From Artemia franciscana (taxonomy: Eukaryota; Arthropoda; Branchiopoda; Anostraca; Artemiidae): a stretch of 64,000 nucleotides of DNA. The DNA is taken from positions 33,638,227 through 33,702,226 of the forward strand of contig NC_088873.1 of the NCBI RefSeq assembly GCF_032884065.1. The letters are read 5' to 3'. Positions 44,229 to 55,379 of this stretch are shown piece by piece; positions within the stretch are counted from its first letter, which is position 1, and each line of letters starts with the position of its first letter. Both the position numbers and the translations under genes were made by a program. The notes below the pieces were generated by a model. The model saw only the letters and a list, made by a program, of their open reading frames with translations. It was not told the origin of the DNA and searched no databases.

Positions 44229-44392
44229 CTCCATCTCGCTTCCTTTTCTGAAATCTGGCCTTCCTCTAATGCGTTTGATATCGAATGAGATTTTGAGATA
44301 TCTGTCTCATTCGAAAATCTCCAAATGTCTTTTAAGTTTGTCTTTGGAGTTGATACCAGTCCCATAACCGCATTGTTAAACTTTATCTTATT
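44229..44392 (-). CDS. putative exon, unknown protein
   Basis: Open frame after acceptor ATTGCAG (44394-44393): 54 codons plus two bases to a weak donor gtgtaa (44228), or running on to a TAG at 44213 as a terminal exon. It reads VMGLVSTPKTNLKDIWRFSN, then ISNALEEGQISEKEARWR. Coding-like composition; family unknown. Confidence 0.45.
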
Positions 44393-44409
44393 CTGCAATG
44401 ATAACACAA

Positions 44410-45205
44410 AAAAGTATTAAAATTGATTGGTATTGCAAAAACAAATACTATGAGACATTCTACAACACGTATTTGCCCTACATTTTGGAATATTGGTAAA
44501 ATATTCCATAATCCCTTGCTTTCTTTTTTTTTTTATTCGTCGTATTTTCTCTGTGCCTGCTTAATTTTTGAATATGGGATAATTTTCAGTGGGGTTGATA
44601 AGCCTAGCACCGTTTTATTGATCCAGTTTTTAAGAATTGGTTAATCCGGGTGGATTTGATCTCCTAATCTAGACTGTCTTTTGTTTCTTTTTGTTTTAGT
44701 GCAAAAAAACCTAGATTAAAGCTCAAATTTAGCTATTAACAGCAAGCCTGGTGATTTCGCCTCAACTGCCATTTCATATTTAGATGTTAGTTGGGAATTT
44801 GTCAAACTGTAAGCTCCCCCAACTCAAATCAGTCTACAGTAAATACCTATATTGATGTTCCTTTTTGATAATAATACAAATAAAATGGAAAAATAAATGT
44901 CACTCAGTAACTTCTGAAGAGAACCGACAGAAAATGAGCTAGGTTGTTTGTTGTACAGCTGCGTACGCTCCTTCTCCGCACCAACCTGTTTCAAGCGTCA
45001 CTCTTTACTCCCTTCTTTAACTTTCTTTTCTACTGTTTATTATGACCTCTTCTCGACCCATTCGTAGATGTCCTCCCTTTTATTTGGTCCGTAGATGGAT
45101 GCCCGAAAAGCCCAATTCTATCATAGACCTATCATAACTCATCCGTAATAAGGGGATCGAACCACATTTTCATTGCCTATAATTTGATATATGGTTATTC
45201 AAAAA
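44410..45205. other. gene-free stretch
   Basis: No coding blocks or known repeats, except that 45180-45233 is the left flank of the RTE fragment that resumes at 47149. Confidence 0.35.
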
Positions 45206-45233
45206 AGCATCTGAACTTTTCCTTAGACAATTC
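45206..45233 (+). repeat. 28-bp direct repeat, left
   Basis: 'agcatctgaacttttcct' plus 'tagacaattc'; identical to 47149-47176. It flanks a 1.9-kb insertion containing Helentron-like copy 2. The related RTE fragment at 57.4 kb has the corresponding site once. Confidence 0.85.
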
Positions 45234-45241
45234 AAAAAAAA

Positions 45242-46915
45242 CAAGAGCTAAGAGCTTCTATGGCACTTGTGACGAGGTCGGAAGAGCCGAGAGCTCATAT
45301 GGTACGAGGTCGGAAGAGCCAAGAGCTCATTTGGACGAGGTCGGAAGAGCCAAGAGCCAAGAGCTCATTTGGCACTTGTGAGAAGGTCAGAACCTAAAGT
45401 TAAACTTTATAGCACAAGATCCTTCTAAATATCAAATTTCATTAAGATCTGGTCACCCTTTTGTAAGTTACAAATACCTCAATTTTCAAAATTACCTCCC
45501 CCCTCCCAATTCCACCAAAGAGAGCAGATCCGGTCCAGTTATGTCAGTCACGTATCTTAGACAGGTTTCTATTCTTCCCATCCAGTTTCATCCTGATCTC
45601 ACCGCTTTAAGTATTTTCTAAGATTTCCGGTCCCCCCAACTGCCCCCCCCCCCCAATTACGTTTGATCCGGTTGAGATTTAAAATAAGATATCAGAGTTA
45701 CGAGGTCCTTCTAAATATGAAGTTTCATGAAGATCCGATCACTCCTTCGTAAGTTAAAAATACGTTATTTTTCTTATTTTTCAGAATTACCCCCCCCCCC
45801 CCCGCAATTGAGCGGATCCGTTCCAATTATGTAAATTACGTATGCAAGACTTTTGCTTATTTTTCCAACCAAGTTTCATCCCAATCCTTCCAATCTAAGG
45901 GTTTCCCATCATTTTAGGTCTCCCCACCCCAAACTTCCCCCAATGTCACCAGATCCGGTCAGGATTTAAAATAAGAGCTTTGAGCCACGATATCCTTCTA
46001 AAAATCAAATTTCGTGGAGATCCAATCACCCATTCGTAAGTTAAAAATACCTCATTTTTTCTAATTTTTCAGAATTAACCCCCCCCCCCAACTACCCAAA
46101 AGAGAGCGGATCCGTTCCGTTTATGTCAATCATCTATCTAGGACTTGTGTTTATTTTTCCCACCATGTTTCATCCCGATCCCGCCACTCTAAGTGTTTTC
46201 CAAGTTTTAGGTTTCCCCCCTCCCAACTCCCCGCCCCCATCACCAGATCCGGTCGGGATTTAGAATAAGAGCTCTAAGACACGATATCCTTCTAAACATC
46301 AAATTTCATTGAGATCCGATCACCCGTTCGTAAGTTGAAAATACCTCATTTTTCTAATTTTTAAGACTTACTCCCCCCCTCCCAACTACCCCAAAGAGAG
46401 CAAATAAGTTCCGATTATGTCAATCATGTATCTGGGACTTGCGCTTATTTTTCCCATCAAGTTTCATCCCGATCCCTCTGCTCTAAGTGTTTTCCAAGAT
46501 TTTAGGTTTCCCCCCTCCAACTCCCCCCAATGTCATCAGACCCAGTCGGGATTTAAAATAAGAGCTCTGAGACACAATATCATTCCAAACATCAAATTTC
46601 ATTAAGATCCAATCACCCGCTCATAAGTTATAAATACTTCATTTTTTCTATTTTTTCCGAATTAACCGGCCCCTTCTCCCCCCCCCCCCCCAGATGGTCA
46701 AATCGGGAAAACGACTATTTCTAATTTAATCTGGTCCGGTCCCTGATACGCTTGCCAAATTTCATCGTCCTAGCTTACCTGGAAGTGCCTAAAGTAGCAA
46801 AACCGGGACCGACAGACCGACAGACAGACCGACAGACCGACAGACCGACAGACAGACAGACCGACAGAATTGGCGACTGCTATATGTCACTTGGTTAATA
46901 CCAAGTGCCATAAAA
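45242..46915 (+). mobile_element. Helentron-like non-autonomous element, copy 2
   Basis: Near-identical to copy 1 (10119-12090), with the same ends: minisatellite with three units, about 290-bp monomers with poly-C runs (up to 15 C near 46678), a (gacagacc)n run at 46808-46867, and the 3' hairpin cacttgg/ccaagtg (46889-46908). It lacks the partial extra monomer of copy 1. A single + strand frame in both copies (11324-11512, 46417-46605) is repeat-derived. Confidence 0.8.
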
Positions 46916-47148
46916 AGGCAAAAAACGATTGCTGAGGGTGGGTGTTAGAGGGTTTTTAACTGCTTTGGAAGACCAGTTTACGAGTCTGAAATTAATTTAG
47001 TTTTTAGGAGAAATAGTGTTTTATATGCGTTTTTACGACCAGTTTATGTGTTGCAGAAATATTTTGGAGGTGGGGGGGGGGGTCAAAGTCTAAAATATCA
47101 CCCTACATTCGGAGGTAAATGCCCTCAACATCCCTTTGTGAACTTCAA
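46916..47148. other. extra segment between Helentron-like copy 2 and the right 28-bp repeat
   Basis: A 233-base G/T-rich stretch with a run of nine or ten G near 47072. It is not part of the other Helentron-like copies. It is either captured flanking DNA or a separate small insertion. Confidence 0.4.
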
Positions 47149-47415
47149 GCATCTGAACTTTTCCTTAGACAATTCCTGTGGAAAGTAACTAGAAGATCTT
47201 CCTCGCCCTTTTGAATTGCCCATGTTTCAAGCTAAACTTGACAACTGCATTTTTGCTTCTTCCAGCATCCCAGTTATACTTTTAAAATTATCTTCCTGTT
47301 CTTGCAAAGTTTTCAACCGTAAAAGATACTGTTCTCCTTGGCTTCTCCTTTTTACACCTTTTCTGCATCCACTGTTTTTGCTAATAATGCTGCCTAGATA
47401 AGTGAAGCTGCCCAT
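47149..47415 (-). pseudogene. RTE-type LINE fragment
   Basis: On the - strand GSFTYLGSIISKNSGC (47410-47360) is the RTE post-catalytic block. Aligns with 57420-57700 ('tagacaattcct', 'cttcctc', 'agcatcc'). Confidence 0.6.
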
Positions 47416-47544
47416 TCCTTGGTCGTCTCCTGGCTCTCTTCATCACCTCTTCATCCACATTTAGTCCGTTTCGTCAGACTAAATTTAGACTAAATTTAGA
47501 CTAAAGACTAAATTTAGTACGTTTCGTCAAATTTAGTCTTTGTC

Positions 47545-49010
47545 ATCAAAAGTTATGAGCCTGAGAAAATTTGCCTTATTTTAGAAATAGGGGGGAAACA
47601 CCCCCTAAAAGTCACAGAATCTTAACTAAAATCACACAATGGCATTCGGCGTATCAGAGAACCCTGTAGTAAAATTTACAAGCCCCAATCCTATCTACAA
47701 ACATGGGGAATTTCGTATTTTTTGCCAGAAGACAAATCGCGGGTGCGTGTTTATTTGTTTGTTTTTTTTTGTTTTTTTTCCCAGGGGTCATCGTATCGAC
47801 CAAGTGGTCCTAGAATGTCGCAAGAGGGCTCACTCTGACGGAAATGAAAAGTTCTAGTGCCCTTTTTAAGTGACCAAAAAATTGGTGGGCACCTAGGCCC
47901 CCTCCCACGCTCATTTTTCTCCAAAGTCAACAGATCAAAATTTTGAGATAGCCATTTTATTCCGCATAGTCAAAAAACACAATAACTATGTCTTTGGGAA
48001 TGACTTAATCCCCCAAAGTCCCTGGGGGAGGGACTGCAAGTTACAAACTTCGACCAGTGTTTACATATAATAATGGTTATTGGGAAGTTTAAAAGTCGGT
48101 TTCAGGGGAATTTTTTTGGTTTTGGGGGTGGGGTTGAGGGGAGGGGGCTATTTGGGAGGATCTTTCCATGAAGAAATATGTCATGGGGGAACAGAAATTC
48201 AAAGAAAAGGGCGCAGGATTTTCTATAATTACTATAAAAAAACAATGAAAAAATAAACATGGAAAACTTTTTTTTCAACTGAAAGTAAAGAGTAGCATTG
48301 AAACTTAAAACGAACAGAAATTATTACGCATATGAGGGGGTTCTAAAAATACTTTAGCATAAAGAGCGAGGTATTTAGGAGGAGATAAATACCTCGCTAT
48401 TTATGCTATAGTATTTTTAGTAATTTCAACTATTTATTCTACGGCCTTTCTGATTCAGGGGCATTCTTAAAGAATTGGGACAAAACTTACGATTTAGTGT
48501 AAAGAACGAGGCATTAACGAGGGTACAAACCCTCTCATATACATAATAAAAATTAAAGAATATAAAAGTTTGTTACGTAAGATAATTCTTAAGTTACATA
48601 TATTTTTTACTAATAGAAAAATTCGTTAAGAATTTAAAATTTTAAAGTTGCCTTTTTATGTAACCGAAAAATTGCATGGCAACTAGGCCTCCTTTCCCAT
48701 CCATTTTTCTCAAAAGCGTCTGATCAAAACTAAGAGAAAGCCATTAAGCCAAAAAAGGAATTAATATGCAAATTTCATTTTAATAATTTATGTGTGGAGA
48801 GCCAAAATCAAACATGCATTAATTCAAAAACGTTCAGAAATTACATAAAAAAAAACTAGTTTTATTTAACTGAAAGTAAGGAGCGACATTAAAACTTAAA
48901 ACAAACAGAAATTACTCCGTATATGAAATGGGTTGTCCCCTCCGCAATCCCTCGCTCTTTACGCCAAAGTTTGACTCTTTGCCACAATTCTGCTTTTTAA
49001 TACAGTTAAA
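47545..49010 (+). repeat. family A giant inverted repeat, left arm
   Basis: Starts 'atcaaaagttatgagcctga' and reads through the C/G-rich 'ctgggggagggactgcaagt', 'ggaggatctttccatgaaga', a nested fold-back at about 48250-48540, 'gaattaatatgcaaatttca' (48761) and 'aaaaacgttcagaaatta'. Each block recurs reversed, in reverse order, at 50405-51528. A 51-bp spacer fold-back and other sequence lie between the arms. Confidence 0.85.
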
Positions 49011-49117
49011 AGCTTTAGCGTAAAGAGCGAGGGATTGCGGAGGGGACAACCCATTTCATATACGGAGTAATTTTTGTTCGTTTTAAGTTTTAATGTCGCT
49101 CCTTACTTTCAGTTAAA
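48866..49117 (+). mobile_element. fold-back element (MITE-like) with about 100-bp arms
   Basis: Left arm 48866-48966 contains 'aactgaaagtaaggagcgac', 'tactccgtatatgaaatggg' and 'gtcccctccgcaatccctcg'. The right arm 49017-49117 is its near-perfect reverse complement, with about 50 bases of loop. Related fold-backs lie at 48245-48560, 50400-50590, 50870-51170, 52560-52810 and 59290-59610. No ORF. Confidence 0.9.
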
Positions 49118-49309
49118 AAAACTAGTTTTTTCTTATGTAATTTTACAGCTAGAGTTCATAGCCTTCTATGACTACCAGTTAAGTAATATCATCCCTGAAT
49201 TAAAAACGAATGAAGTGTGATTGTCAAGACCTTATATACCCTATTCGAGTATATTGCTACTAACACATTAGTTTGTATAAGTTATCCTGTTTGGCTACCG
49301 ACGTCAAGA

Positions 49310-50400
49310 ACATCAAAAAAATTGTAATAATCATGACAAATAATCAGAAAAGAAATTGATCAAATTAGACAAAGAAATTCTTCTTTGACTAATTTGACTA
49401 ATTCTTCAAGAAATTCTTTTTGACTAATTAATCAAAGAAATTAGTCAAGGCAGTGGTGTTGCACTGATATAGAGCGATAAGGTCCCCATGTATTTTTTAT
49501 TCCTTAGCCACTGCGTATGAAAACGCTGGGCGTAGGAACTCGGAAAAGGCTCACCACCCTTTTCCCCCGCCATTTTGTCCCTGGGTACCCCTGTAACTCA
49601 CCTTGGTATGGGATAAAATTTAAAAATAAGAATTTTCTTCGTTAATTGTCGGAAAGCCATTTAAATATGTCTCTGGGGATAACATACTCCACCAACATCA
49701 CGAGCAAGAACCCTTAGAATGAAATACTAGTTGTTCATTGATAGATCTTAGTAGAAAAAGGTAGGTATGTTTGGTCTTAGCTAATGGACTATTTTAAAAC
49801 TTTCAGGGACTGTTCCCTGTGCCAAAGGGATGAAGTGTGCCCAAAAATAACTTTAAAATCTGTTCTCATTTGATTGGTTGAAATTTTACATCCATAAGTC
49901 ATGGATGAAGGAGACTGAAAGACAAAAAAAAATTATTTAATGGGTATGGACCACCATAAAATGGGTTAGACCGCTTTTTCTTTTTTCTTGGTCTTTAAAT
50001 TAGTTGTCTTTTCAGGGGTGTTGCGAGCCAAGCTCTTTTTTTGCACGGAAAATGAAAATTGTAAAATATAAACTTAGCTTTCAGGCTATTTTATTGTTTT
50101 ATTTGGGTTATCCAATTGTTCTCTTGCTATACTTATTGATTCGTATACTAAACTCAAATATTTTATGATGAATCCGAACATGTGAGCATTGAGAATCATT
50201 TTTTTTTTTGCACCGAAAATAGAGTTTGGGCAGCTTAAACTTAAGTTAAGGCTATGTTTTGTTTTTTTTTAGATATGAATCATGCTTAAAAAGGTGTAAA
50301 ATTTAAAAATAAAATGCCACCTCTTTGTTTTTTTCGAAAGAACCAAAATTTTTAAGTCTTGCTGTTATGCAAAGATTTTTTTTAGTTATTTTTAGTTTTT
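49310..50400. other. spacer of the giant inverted repeat, no gene
   Basis: Contains a nest of short inverted words around 'aaattagacaaagaa/ttcttt', 'gactaattt' (49357-49450) that folds in more than one register. It also contains two 'tttttgcac(c/g)gaaaat' units at 50037 and 50208. No coding signal found. Confidence 0.45.
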
Positions 50401-50404
50401 TTTA

Positions 50405-51528
50405 GTTAAACTTTACACTAAAGTTTGACTCTTTGCCACAATTCTACGTTTCAAAACAATTAAAAACTTTAGCGTAAAGAGAGAGGGATTGCGGAGGGGA
50501 CAACCCATTTTATATAAGGAGTAATTCTGTTCGTTTTAAGTTTTAATATCGCTCCTTACTTTCTGTTGAAAAAACTATTTTTTTTTATTTAATTTCTGAA
50601 CGTTTTTGGATTAATACATTTTTTATTTTGGCTCTCCACGCATAAATTATTAAAATGAAATTTGCATATTAATTCCTTTTTTGGCTAAATGGCATTCTCT
50701 TAGTTTTGATCAGACGATTTTGACAAATAAGGGGTAAGAAAGGAGGCCTAGGTGCCCTCCAGTTTTCTGGTTACTTAAAAAGGCAACTAAAACTTTTAAT
50801 TTTTAACGAACGTTTTTATTAGTAAAAAATATACGTAACTTAAGAAATAACCTACGTAACAAACTTTTATATTCTTATATTTTTTATTATGTATATGAGG
50901 GGGTTTGTCCCCTCGTTAATACCTCGCTCTTTGCACTAAATCTTAATTTTTGTCCCAATTCTTTAAGAATGACCCCTGAATCAGAAAGACCGTAGAATAA
51001 ATAGTTAAAACTACTAAAATACTTTAGCATAAAGAGCAAGGTATTTATCTCCTCCTACATACCCCACTCTTTATGCTAAAGTATTTTTAGAACCTCTCAT
51101 ATGCGTAATAATCTCTGTTCGTTTTAAGTTTTAATACTACTCCTTACTTTCAGTTGAAAAAACTTTTTCATGCTTATTTTTTCATTGTTTCTTTTTTATA
51201 GAAATGCTAGAAAATTCCACGCCCTTTTCATTGAATTTCTCTTCCCCCATGACATATTCCTCCAAGGAAAGATCCTTCCACATAGCCCCCTCCCCTAAAC
51301 CCCACCCCAACTGTACACTTCCCAATAACCATTACCGTATGTAAACACTGGACAAAGTTTGTAACTTGCAACCCCTCCCCCAGGGACTGTGGGGGAGTGA
51401 GTCATACCAAAGACATAGTTATTTTGGTTTTCGACTATGATTTTCAGCAAGATTGTATAAATTTTAGGGGGTCTTTCACCCATTTTTCAAAAATCAGGCA
51501 AATTTTCACAGGCTCGCAACCTTTGATA
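50405..51528 (-). repeat. family A giant inverted repeat, right arm
   Basis: Reverse complement of 47545-49010 apart from a missing internal block equivalent to about 47620-47985. It ends 'ggctcgcaacctttgata', the mirror of the left end. Confidence 0.85.
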
Positions 51529-51599
51529 GATATAAGTAAACTTAATAAAACTTATACATTTAAAATCAGCATGGAAAGCCAATTCTTTTGATATATCTG

Positions 51600-52230
51600 T
51601 TTGTCTCAAATTCTGTTTTGAAGAGTTTTGGTGACTGTTGAGCCGGATCGCTCGTCACTTACATTTTGCTACCACGATCTGTTTGATATTATCTGGATGT
51701 AACCGGCGACATTTGTTCACTAACAGATGGAATAGTTTTTGATAGATATATACCTCTAGTAATTTTTGGGGTATGTAAAATTACGGCTTTCAACAAGAAT
51801 TGGACGACCCAAGGCTCGCTAGCAAACAAATAATTCTACATTTGGAAAGATCCTATTGTATTAAATAATGACAACATGAAGAATTAACATAATTTTAAAG
51901 TAATGTTTAATATGTGCCTTTTCTAAGATCCCAAGTTCAGGATTAAAATCCAAACATTCTGGGAAAAATCCCAAAGTTTGACAGATCTAAGAAGAGTGAG
52001 GATGGTGATTTAAAATACATACGAAATTCACCTAATTTTAAATCAAACGAAAGGCCTCAAACAAGTTTGCGTCAAGCCTGCTAGCTGCCCAGCTTTTGCT
52101 TTGTTGCAAGCTTAAATCAAGTTTTGAAACAGCTTGCAAAACAAGCCAGAAGCAAAGAATCCCCTGCAATTAGAAAGAAACAAAACAAGGTTTTCCTTGA
52201 ATCCTTATTTGGTAGCCCAGAATGAAGATT
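51600..52230. other. gene-poor stretch
   Basis: 51640-51690 holds the end block 'gagccggatcgctcgtcact', also seen at 29140 and reversed at 52460. The rest is unremarkable. Confidence 0.4.
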
Positions 52231-52507
52231 AAGTAGCAGAGATAGAAATAATAGATTTATGGTGGCATTTTTTCAGATGAAATCGGAATCGATCGAGTGC
52301 CGCGTCAGTGAATCCCTTTTCTATCCCCAAATTTAAATTTTCCTTAAAAAGCCACTTCAAACTGGGGCATTGATAACTAAAATGGATTTGCCGCTTCATT
52401 ACGCTTAGGAAAATTTGATTTCGAATCATTTTCTTGTCTATAAGATTTTTCAAACAGTCCGTGGCAACAAACCGTAAGTAAGGAGCAACCCGCTCAATAG
52501 TAACCAA
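52229..52507 (-). pseudogene. coding-like ORF, unknown, next to repeat end block
   Basis: 92 codons open on the - strand with coding-like composition: LKNLIDKKMIRNQIFLSVMK, then FLFKENLNLG-like and FTDAALDRFRFHLKKC. The first 20 codons lie in the 'actattgagcgggttgctcc' repeat end block, so the ATG is not the original start. Probably a relic or captured exon. No family recognised. Confidence 0.25.
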
Positions 52508-52549
52508 AACTCTAAAAAACGGAATTTTGATCCCAATACATATATCAAA

Positions 52550-52812
52550 AGACTCAAATTATTATACTGACTTCGCTCTTTACGCTAAAGTTTGAATTTT
52601 GTCCGAATTCTTTAAGAATGACTTCTGAAACACTATGCTCGTTTAATTGGAACAACAAGAAGCGTCTTTCAAAATTACTAAAAAACTTTAGTGTAAAGAG
52701 CAAGGTGTTGACGACGAGCCAATCCCTTGCATTTACATAATTTAAGTTTTCTGTTCGTTTTAAGTTTAAATGTTGTTCTGTACTTTCAGTTAAAAAAATA
52801 ATTTTTTTTGAA
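52550..52812. mobile_element. fold-back element related to family A
   Basis: Arms around 'cgctctttacgctaaagttt' (52567) and 'aaaactttagtgtaaagagc' (52681), then 'cgttttaagtttaaatgttg' and 'actttcagttaaaaaaa'. Diverged from the 48.9-kb element. Confidence 0.65.
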
Positions 52813-52987
52813 TTATATAAAGGTCAAAACTGTTTATTGCTAGTGAAGATAACTAGTTTTTTAAGATTAACTAGTGAAGATAACTAGTAAATAACGCATT
52901 ATACCCACTTTGCTTTTTACTTAGACAGCGCTATTCTGCTATGATTAGTAGATGTCATCATTGCAATACTAGGATGTGACTTTAATT

Positions 52988-53080
52988 CGACGTCATTATG
53001 GTTATTTACTTGCATGCAGTCTTTTATATTTGAAAATGACGTCAGTGTGACAATCATGACGTCAAATTTACCATATAAAT
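52988..53080 (+). promoter_or_regulatory. CRE-type promoter: two perfect TGACGTCA sites plus TATA
   Basis: tgacgtca occurs at 53037-53044 and again at 53057-53064, exactly 20 bases apart (two helical turns). A near-site cgacgtca lies at 52988-52995. TATAAAT at 53074-53080 sits 10 bases after the second site. CREB/ATF-type bZIP proteins bind TGACGTCA. An ORF starts at 53238. Function is inferred from motifs only. Confidence 0.45.
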
Positions 53081-53237
53081 TTGATTTCTTAGTCTGTGGT
53101 CATCATTAATATATAAATGTCTTTTCATTGGAATTCCAGCCTCCTGTGCTGTAGTATCAGTTGCCATAAGAAAATGCTGTAGGTGAGCCATAAAAAATAT
53201 TTACAAGCTGAAACGGAGAAGTGCTCGAGACAATATA

Positions 53238-53600
53238 ATGAAGTGCTCAAGTCTCTTAAGAAGTGCTAAGAAGCTGACAAGGAAAGAGTGTAAAGAGAAA
53301 CCCAAAAAGGCCACAGAGAAGGAAGAAAAACAAATTTCTCGCAGTGTTAAGAAGAGAAGCCAAATGGTAGACAAGCTTTTAGAAGCTTTTAAGACCGAGC
53401 TTAGCAAGGTTGAGAAATTTCAGAAAGCTTTAGAGAAAGGAGAATACAGGGATGAAGAGTTGTTCCTTATTGCAAAAATACGGAAGACTACCGAATACCA
53501 AGCGGATTACAAAGCTATTGTAAATGGAAAAGACCCAATAGAAGGAATTCAAGCTTTTCTCAGAATAATGGAAATATTTAAAGCTCACATAGATTTCTAA
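53238..53600 (+). CDS. 120-codon Lys/Glu-rich ORF, unknown
   Basis: ATG at 53238, TAA at 53598. The product is highly charged and predicted helical: KLTRKECKEKPKKATEKEEK, then KLLEAFKTELSKVEKFQKAL, and a less charged end DPIEGIQAFLRIMEIFKAHI. After the stop the same frame stays coding-like (EKGEEIKKEIEAYLRTQADA and further K/E-rich text to about 53850) but has four more stops, so the protein may once have been longer. The CRE/TATA cluster lies 160 bases upstream. No homologue is recognised. It could be a decayed retrogene. Confidence 0.45.
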   Translation: MKCSSLLRSAKKLTRKECKEKPKKATEKEEKQISRSVKKRSQMVDKLLEAFKTELSKVEKFQKALEKGEYRDEELFLIAKIRKTTEYQADYKAIVNGKDPIEGIQAFLRIMEIFKAHIDF

Positions 53601-53863
53601 GCTATGGAAAAAGGAGAAGAAATTAAAAAAGAAATAGAAGCTTATCTTAGAACCCAAGCAGATGCTTGATTTTCCAAAATACGAAAAAAAAACATCACAA
53701 AAGAGGAAAAAATCTTGATGGAACAATAAGAACTTCTCAAGTAAAAAAAAGGACGAAGAAGAAAACAAGGACAATGATTTAGTTTATTTTACAGATTTTG
53801 CTTATTCACACCAGCAAACGCATAAAAGAGCGTATAAAAGTAAAAAGAAATGAGAGGGTGAAT

Positions 53864-53882
53864 GGTTTTGTTGTACAAAACC
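53864..53882. other. short hairpin
   Basis: ggttttg / caaaacc around a 5-base loop, downstream of the K/E-rich ORF. Significance unknown. Confidence 0.4.
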
Positions 53883-54959
53883 AATCAATGGTATGGAGCT
53901 AACCCGCCGCTAGCAGTTTAATTTAATTAAATTATTTATACAAATTTTTACTTTTCCTTTTATTAAGTTAATGGAACCAACCATTGTATATATACGATTG
54001 GTCTGCTGTCATTTTTTCTTTATCGTATTCACATTTTTTCTGATATTTTGATAAATGTGTACTCACTGATCGATATAAAAGTTGTTGGCAAATGTTCATC
54101 AGACATTCAAAATGCTTAGTCCTAAGAACCCCGGCTTTGAATCCGCAATACATATTTCTGTTTTTAAGAAACCCACAAAACACACCAGTTTCTTTCAGTG
54201 CAGTTGAGACTATACGTGAAACACAATATCGGACGTACGACTACCCATATGAGCCCCACAAGTACTAGTTCTGTCCATGAAATTAATCATCACTTGCTCA
54301 CACATTTCCCCATCAACTTTGTACTTTGTACTCTGTACTCTAGATTTCGGTGGATAGGCTGGTCTCCTAGTAACAGTATTAGTCTTTCTGGGAAGTTTTC
54401 ACACTGTGAAGCGTTTGTGTTTCCTGGAGTGTAGCAAGTTGCCAGTTTGTTTGTTTTTTTTCGGGGGGGGACCAGACATTTTCAGTGTTCAGTTGATTCA
54501 ACTGGGGTCAAAGAAAATTATTAAGCATCTTAAGATAACGAAATCCTTTCAACGTGACGACCCTTACTTAGTCATCTTCGAAAAAATGGACAGTTAAACC
54601 CCTACTCCAACTTAATCGCCAAAACGTAACTCGGGCTTTTGATTTATTGTGTTGACCCTGATTTTTTATCAAATATCTTGATTAGCCTACGAACACTTTT
54701 GGCTTCATCAGTTTCCACGAAAGTTTCCCCACTTTTGTAGGGATTTTTAACGATCAACACTTGCTGTTCCATACAATATCTTTCCAAGATTATAGCTATA
54801 GACTACAAAGATGAAATTGGAGAACAAAAGCACAACATCAAAAAATTACACTAGGTATGTGTAATAAAAACAACTTGTAAAAACCAACAAATAAAAATAG
54901 CAGGCTTTTCAAATCCTGCGTTCTTTTTTAAACACCCTTTGTTTTTTTTAACTAATTCT

Positions 54960-55115
54960 ATGAACAGCAAAAACCAAAAATGGTTAGCTTTTTATGGAGC
55001 TGTGACATCCATCGTGGCCTTGGTTGTGGCGGTCGGTTGTGGCGAAAGAGCATACAAAAAAGGCCGACACACAGATGATATGAAGTTTTTTTTAGGCAGG
55101 TTAGCTCAAAAATAA
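54960..55115 (+). CDS. 51-codon smORF, single-pass membrane protein candidate
   Basis: ATG 54960, TAA 55113-55115. The product has a short polar N-terminus (MNSKNQKW), one hydrophobic helix LAFYGAVTSIVALVVAVGCG, and a basic then amphipathic tail ERAYKKGRHTDDMKFFLGRL. This layout is common among small mitochondrial or ER membrane proteins. The start context is poor (t at -3) and no homologue is recognised. The surrounding 54.2-55.4 kb has no known repeat, which slightly favours a real gene or exon. Confidence 0.35.
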   Translation: MNSKNQKWLAFYGAVTSIVALVVAVGCGERAYKKGRHTDDMKFFLGRLAQK

Positions 55116-55379
55116 ATTGGATTTTAAATTCAGAAACAGTCAATTGCTCCGACTACTAATGTTCATTGCAGAACCAAGCCACCTGAGACTAACACAGCTG
55201 CGGACATTTCTCCACTCAGTCTACTGTAAGGTTTCCCTTTTCCCCCTCGTGAAGTTTCAGTTCATTTTAAATATTTCATTATATCCTTTTTTCATCCCAT
55301 TAAAGGAGAATTTTCTTTTCGTTCGGCACCAGATGAATCGTCAAGAAAAAACAAAATTGCATAATTTTTGATGAAATGA

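Noticed and set aside
53201-53774. - strand Phe/Ser/Leu-rich ORFs
   Set aside because: They are antisense shadows of the K/E-rich + strand ORF.
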